Assembly (NCBI GenBank): GCA_037447655.1
Contig: JBBHKE010003041.1
Span: 1 to 62,000 of the forward strand
From: Zygnema cylindricum
Lineage: Eukaryota; Streptophyta; Zygnematophyceae; Zygnematales; Zygnemataceae
Direction: 5' to 3'
DNA: 62,000 nucleotides
Part shown: positions 56,452 through 62,000 of the stretch, piece by piece
Layout: each line of letters starts with the position of its first letter
Numbering within the stretch: the stretch's first letter is position 1
Made by a program: the position numbers and the translations under genes
Notes under the pieces: model-generated
The model's database searches: none
What the model saw: only the letters and a program-made list of their open reading frames with translations
Told to the model about the DNA's origin: nothing

Positions 56452-57491
56452 TGTTGAAATTTATAGATTTCTAGAGTATTTTCTAGGTTTAAATATGTCT
56501 TTATAAAAAGGAAAGAAAAAAGACGGGCAGCCTGCCTCCACCTCCGCTCTCTAACTCCCATACTTGTTGTAGTCACTGAAGGTAAGAGAGAGAGGTTGAT
56601 CCATGGCTGCCTTAGTTCAACAGACAGCTATTTTTAGTAGGTTACTAAAAATATACTTGACGGACCTGAGGTTTGATCCCGGTACCTGCGGTTCGTCAAG
56701 TTGACCGGTAGCGGTCAGCTTTATCCTAAAAGACTAGGACCAAAGCTAAGTACGATGGTATGTGATAGATATATATTTTTGTTTGCGTGACTAAAATTCA
56801 TTTAACTAGAACTTTATACGGCGTACATAGATTCAGTTATATAAAGTACGTCGTACGACGCTAATTCGAAACGGATACTACGCATTTTATATCGACATCG
56901 GAACAAATGTCACGCAAGCATTTATTACGGCTAAGATTGCGTTTGGCACAAAATCCAACGGCGCACATCATCGCCGAAATCCCGGAGTGGTCATTTTGGC
57001 GTTTTGTGACGTGGCATGACCTGGAGCCACGTGGAGAGATGACATTCGGTCATAGGAATTCCGAGGAATGTACGGACGAGTGAAAAGCGGACACGCGTCC
57101 ACTTAATAGCCTTGTCGTACATAGGCCGTACAAAAGGTACATCGGCAGTAGTACTTTTTGTGTACGATACAGTAATCTGATTGGTCCGTACTTCAGTAGA
57201 TAGGAGTTATTAGAGAGAATCAGGACTTAGAAAATTTAGGTAGATAGTCATCTCTCCCTTTGAGAGTTTGTACAAATTGGCATTTTTGCTGCCTCATAAC
57301 TTATCGCCTGGTTGGCCGTTTTCAGTGATTCTTTTTGCTACGGACTCAGGGGAGTCCAGGCTACACAGGGGTGCAGTCAAATTGTCAGTTTGCCTTCTGA
57401 GGCAGAAGTGGTTGTGGCTTAAAGTGGGTTAGCTAAATACTATCTAGAGGCTTCCTGTATTCTGTAGTCCAATGGAGGACACAGAATTGCA
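56452..57491 (+). mobile_element. 5' LTR of family-2 copia
   Basis: 1040 bp, TGTTGAAATT start and GAATTGCA end. Its first ~165 bases are identical to the visible part of the 3' LTR (61835 onward), which indicates a recent insertion. The gag ATG at 57472 gives six codons plus CA to the end. The mid part resembles the LTRs of the 22776-27177 element. Confidence 0.92.
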
Positions 57492-60400
57492 GGTTATGGG
57501 CCCACCCTCTAGGGTGCCCACCTTCAATGGATCTGGGTTCATCTATTGGGAAGCCATGATGATGGGAGCGTTGTGTGAAAAACGATACTAGGGTATCGTC
57601 AGTGGACAAGTGAAACGTCCACCTTCGGGAACTCCACCAGGATTTGGGGGAGTAAGGTTTTCTGCAACAACGGCTGCCTCAGCGGAGGAAGCAGATGATG
57701 GGGACAGCAGTGTGTCCGAAAAGGAGAAAGGGAAGGAGACACCCCTCACTCCTATTGCCACAGTATCGGGGACGGCGACCTTGAAGACCGTGGAGAACGA
57801 TACTCAAATGTGGGAGGATGTAAACATGGCTGCCAAGAACTTCATTTTGAGACACCTCACTCAAGGTTTGGCCACTCCTCATCTTCACATTTACAAGGCC
57901 AAGGAATTGTGGGAAAGCTTGGTGGAGATTTATAGAGCTGGAACTATTCAAGAGCTCCAATTGGCTGAGCAAAAACTATTGAGTTACACTTACAAAGGAG
58001 GAAAGATGTTAGATTACTGTAATGATCTTTCTTGTTTGTATATGGAAATGGAAAGTGCTGGGTGGACAGGTACAATGAAAATGAAAGTGAACACCCTTAT
58101 CATAAAATTACCAGATGAGTTCGAAAACATAGTGTACCGAGTACAAGGAATGCCTGATAGTTCATGGAAATGGAACACAGTAGTCAGGATGATACTTGTG
58201 CAGGAAAACACAATGGAGATTAGGAGAGGAGGAAAGAGCATTCAAGCTCTAGCAGCAGGAGGGGACCGATGGGGGAAGGATCCGAAGAAACCTTATAGAG
58301 GGGAAAGAGATAATTCTGGGGGACAGAGGCACCCAAAGGGTCTTTGTCATTTTTGCAAAAAGCCGGGACACTTTATTGCAGATTGTGTCAAGTTGTCGGA
58401 GCTGAGGCTCCAAGAAAACCGTGGAGGGGGTTCTTCCGGAGGGAAGAAAAAGGCACTTGTGGTTACAAAAGTTTCAGGAGAAACCGAGGATGAGTCATCT
58501 GAGGATGATGGGGAGCTCCTTCTTGACGAGAGTCTGAAGGAGAAGGAGATCCCTCGGAGGCAGAAGTGTGCCCTTGGAGCAATTCGGGAAGCTCCACAGG
58601 AAGGATGGATCATCGACTCAGGTGCATCCATGCATATGTGTCGTGATAAAAAACTCTTCACTAAGCTACGAAAGATTCCTACTGTAGAGATAGAGTATGG
58701 GGATGGGAGAGTGGTTACTACAGATCTAGTGGGATCAGTAGATCTGAAAGTCTTAGTAGAGGGTAAGACCTCTATACTTACATTCTCAGATGTACTTTAC
58801 ATTCCTCAGCTGAGTAAAAATCTTGTCTCTACGTCTGTGTTAGATGACAAAGAGTTTGATACCTTCACCAGAAAGGGAGTCTTTACAGCTAAGTATGGGA
58901 ATGAAGTTTACTTCACAGCAGATAAGGGTAGCCAAGGAATGTTTAGGCTTAACTTGAGTAATGAAAAGAAGAATGCTTACTATGTTGGTGTTCCTAAGGT
59001 GATGATTTGGCATAAGCGGTTGGGGCATGTGCATTTTGATAGGTTAAGGGAAATGAAAAAGCTTGGGGTAGTAGATGGCATTGAGTTTGGGGATAATGAA
59101 ATGATGGATGATTGTAGTGGTTGTGCTCAAGGAAAGGCTCACAGACTCCCCTTTCCCAAAGCCGCCACATATAGAGGTGAGAAAGTGTTAGATTTGGTCC
59201 ACACAGATATTTGGGGACCTGCAAAAGTACCTTCGGTTGGAGGAAAGAGATTCATGATGACAATAACTGATGATTGGTCTAGATACTCTAGAGTCTACTT
59301 TCTGAAAAATAAGTCTGAAGCATCCACTTACTTCAAAGAATATAAAGCATGGAGTGAGAAATTGCATGAAACCCCTATTAAGAGGATAAGGAGTGATAAT
59401 GGGGGGGAATATACCTCTAACCAGTTTGAGGAATATCTGAGAGATGAGGGAGTGCAACACCAGAAAACCGTACCATATAACCCGGAACAAAATGGGGTAG
59501 CTGAGAGGTTGAATAGAACACTAGGAGATAGTGCATGCAGTATGTTGGCAGACAAGAAAATAGGAAAGAGATTTTGGGCAGAGGCAATGAACTGTGCCAA
59601 CTACATTAAAAATAGAGTCCTTACCTCAGCTGTAAAGGGAGTGACACCATATGAGAGATGGGTTGGAAGGAAACCAGATATCTCACACCTTAAAGTATTT
59701 GGTAGCCAAGTTTACAGTCTTGACACGGATAGGAAAAACTGGAAACTAGATGCTAAGGGAAAACCAGGATACTTTGTGGGATATGATGAGGATGTTAAGG
59801 GATATAGAGTCTATGACTTAGCAAAGAAAGATATCATTCTGGTCAAACACTTAGTTGTCATGGATGAAGGAAAGTCATTTGACCCCTTCAAATATACAAA
59901 GAAGATAAGAATCAGATTTGAGTCCGAAAGTGAGGAGAACTCGGTCGTCCCCGAAAGGGACATAGGTGACACCATGATTACAGGTTCAGGGGAGATCGAA
60001 GATACAGGAGACTCACCAGAAACCTCGCATACTCCCATGGACTTCGAGGAGATAGAAGAAGCGGGACAAGAACTGGTTTCCATGGACAGGGGAGCCGATG
60101 AGACAATAAGAAGAAATCCAAGACTTCCATCCATTCCAGCTTCGGAGTTTGAGGGAGGAAGGAGGAGCAGCAAAAGGATACAGGAAAAACAAGCTGCTCA
60201 TAAGGTAACTAAGCTATCTCACCCAGATGAGCCTCAGTCTTACTTAGAGGCAGTGAATAGTCCAGAGAAAGAAAGATGGATTAGAGCCATAAATGATGAG
60301 ATTGCTTCTATCATGGAAGCAAATACTTGGGAACTAGCGGATTGCCCTCCAGACAGAAAACCTATTGGATGTAAATGGGTATTTAAACTAAAACTGAACC

Positions 60401-61821
60401 CAGATAATACAATTGAGAGGTATAAGGCTCGATTGGTAGCAAAGGGGTTCACCCAAAAAGAGGGGATTGACTATGAGGAGACCTTTGCTCCAGTTGTTCG
60501 GTTCCCATCGGTAAGGATTCTCCTTAGTCTGGCAGCAGCGGAAGACATGGAAATTCACCAGATGGACATTAAGACTGCTTTTCTTAATGGTGAGTTAGAA
60601 GAAGAAATTTTTATGAGGCAACCCGAGGGGTTTGTGGAAGAAGGAGAAGAGAGCAAAGTGTGCAGGCTCATAAAATCCTTATATGGACTGAAACAGGCTC
60701 CGCGACAGTGGAATAAGAAACTAGATGAGTTTCTCACCGATCTGGGATACATCCGGATCAGCTCTGACCATTCTATCTATATGTTTGAAGATGAGAATGG
60801 TGTCATTTTTATTGCAATTTATGTGGATGATCTGCTTGTGTTAAGTAAGTCTTTGGAGAATATCAATAGGCTAAAGAAAGATCTTAGGGGCAGATTTGAT
60901 ATGAAGGATTTAGGGGAGGCAAAATATATTTTGGGGATCCAAATGGAGAGAGATAGGGGGAAGAAGATTATCAGACTTACTCAGAAAGAAGCAATAGGTA
61001 ATATGCTTGAAAAATTCCAGATGGAAAATGCTAACAGTTGTACCACTCCCATGGACTTGAAAAAAGTAAGTGATGGGAGTGTAGAAGGAGGAGTGATGAT
61101 CTTAGACGATCAGATGAGTCCAGAGGAGAGAGAGTTCATGAAGTCTATCCCTTATAGACAGGTCGTAGGAAGCTTAATCTATTTTATGAATTGTACCAGG
61201 CCGGACATAGCGGCGGCAGTTGGTGTACTCAGTAGGAGTCTTAATGATCCTAGGAAGAGGGATTGGGAGGCAGCCAAGAGAGTCATGAGATATCTGGTGG
61301 GAACTAGAGAGTTATGGTTGCATTTGGGAGGGGAGCACACTGACATCACTACTTGGAGTGATGCCAGTTATGGGGATGCACCTATGAGAAGATGCACTTC
61401 TGGATATGTTTTGTATGTGGGGGAAGGTGCTTGCTGTTGGAGCAGTAAGCAACAAAAGGTGGTTGCTCAGTCTACTATGGAGGCTGAGTATATGGCGTCT
61501 TGTTCTGCTGTAAAAGAACTAATGTGGGTGAAATCATTGTTACAAGAACTGGGATTTATGAAAGAGGGAGTGCATGAAATATTTTGCGATAACCAAGCTG
61601 CAATTGCAATTGCAGCCAATCCAAAACACCATTTCAAAGCAAAACATATGGACATAAGATTGAGCTTCGTAAGAGAAAAAGTTGAAAATAAAATTTTAAA
61701 TCTTGTTTATAGACCTGATGAAGAAATGGTGGCTGACATGATGACCAAACCTGTGCCCTCTCCTAAACTAAAATATTGTCGGGAAAAATGCGGGTTGAAA
61801 GAAAAGTTAAAATTAGACTAG
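57472..61821 (+). CDS. Copia Gag-Pol polyprotein, single nonsense codon near start
   Basis: One frame of about 1450 codons from the LTR ATG, interrupted only by TAG at 57589-57591 (codon 40). The remaining 1403+ codons are open. Residue numbers count from the ATG: zinc knuckle C292-X2-C295-X4-H300-X4-C305; protease D382-S-G-A-S; pre-integrase HHCC (WHKRLGHVHFDRL ... CSGC) about 510-560; integrase triad D579, D642, E678 with 35 residues between the last two; RT with YVDD at 1117-1120; RNase H with SDASYGD, EAEYMA and CDNQAAI. The domain order PR-IN-RT-RH defines Ty1/copia. Single-frame Gag-Pol is usual in plant copia. Whether the TAG is a mutation, a read-through site or a sequencing error is open. 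It is a plausible enzyme source for the gag-only elements. Confidence 0.93.
57492..57506 (+). promoter_or_regulatory. Primer-binding site, half-tRNA iMet type
   Basis: GGTTATGGGCCCACC directly after the LTR, complementary to GGTGGGCCCATAACC, recalled as the anticodon arm of plant initiator tRNA-Met. It is translated as part of gag (V-M-G-P). Confidence 0.8.
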
Positions 61822-61834
61822 AAAATAAGGGGAG
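61821..61834 (+). promoter_or_regulatory. Polypurine tract
   Basis: GAAAATAAGGGGAG lies right after the pol stop and right before the 3' LTR, similar to AAATAAGGGGAG of the second gag-only element. Confidence 0.85.
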
Positions 61835-62000
61835 TGTTGAAATTTATAGATTTCTAGAGTATTTTCTAGGTTTAAATATGTCTTTATAAAAAGGAAAGAA
61901 AAAAGACGGGCAGCCTGCCTCCACCTCCGCTCTCTAACTCCCATACTTGTTGTAGTCACTGAAGGTAAGAGAGAGAGGTTGATCCATGGCTGCCTTAGTT
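61835..62000 (+). mobile_element. 3' LTR of family-2 copia (cut by window end)
   Basis: The first 166 bases of the LTR, without a visible difference from the 5' copy. The rest and the flanking duplication lie beyond the window; the left flank is CCAAC (56447-56451). Confidence 0.92.

Overview
The window is nuclear DNA from a land plant. Two things point there: a two-exon STIG1-domain secreted protein gene (a plant-specific cysteine-rich family) with a Kozak-like start and GT-AG intron, and Ty1/copia LTR retrotransposons whose primer-binding sites match the anticodon arm of plant initiator tRNA-Met. The lineage is uncertain; nothing places it at genus level. About two thirds of the window is LTR-retrotransposon DNA, much of it nested, truncated or recombined. 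Only one convincing host gene is present.

Layout. 1-1074: partial palindromic hAT-like end, then a MITE. 1075-4151: two tandem pieces of a degenerate plus-strand copia (family 1). 4152-16445: degenerate minus-strand family-1 copia pieces, interrupted by a solo LTR (6621-7799), a complete gag-only element with TSD TGTAT (9181-13674), an LTR fragment and a second LTR. 16446-21183: decayed minus-strand family-3 copia with its 5' LTR. 21397-22120: solo LTR with TSD GTTAA. 22776-27177: a second gag-only element with TSD TGTGG. 27411-33681: minus-strand family-1 copia fused in frame to a family-3 gag/protease region and its 5' LTR. 33682-47854: copia-free, with a homopurine tract, a family of roughly 550-bp MITEs (one carrying an 833-bp hAT-type insertion with 8-bp TSDs, four lying almost end to end) and the STIG1-like gene at 42673-44010. 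47855-55884: tandem LTR-gag-gap-LTR-gag/pol-LTR array of family 3. 56452 to the window end: a young, almost intact family-2 copia.

Main unusual observation. All LTRs with a readable 3' end carry an ATG near that end whose frame runs 3n+2 bases to the terminal CA. CA plus the first G of the primer-binding site makes a Gln codon, and the primer-binding site GGTTATGGGCC(CACC) is then read as Val-Met-Gly. Thus gag starts inside the LTR and is translated through the primer-binding site. The site is complementary to an internal stretch of initiator tRNA-Met ending in the anticodon loop, not to the tRNA 3' end, which implies half-tRNA priming as in Drosophila copia and yeast Ty5. The pattern holds across at least five LTR types, including both gag-only elements, which would depend on pol supplied by full-length relatives such as the one at 56452.
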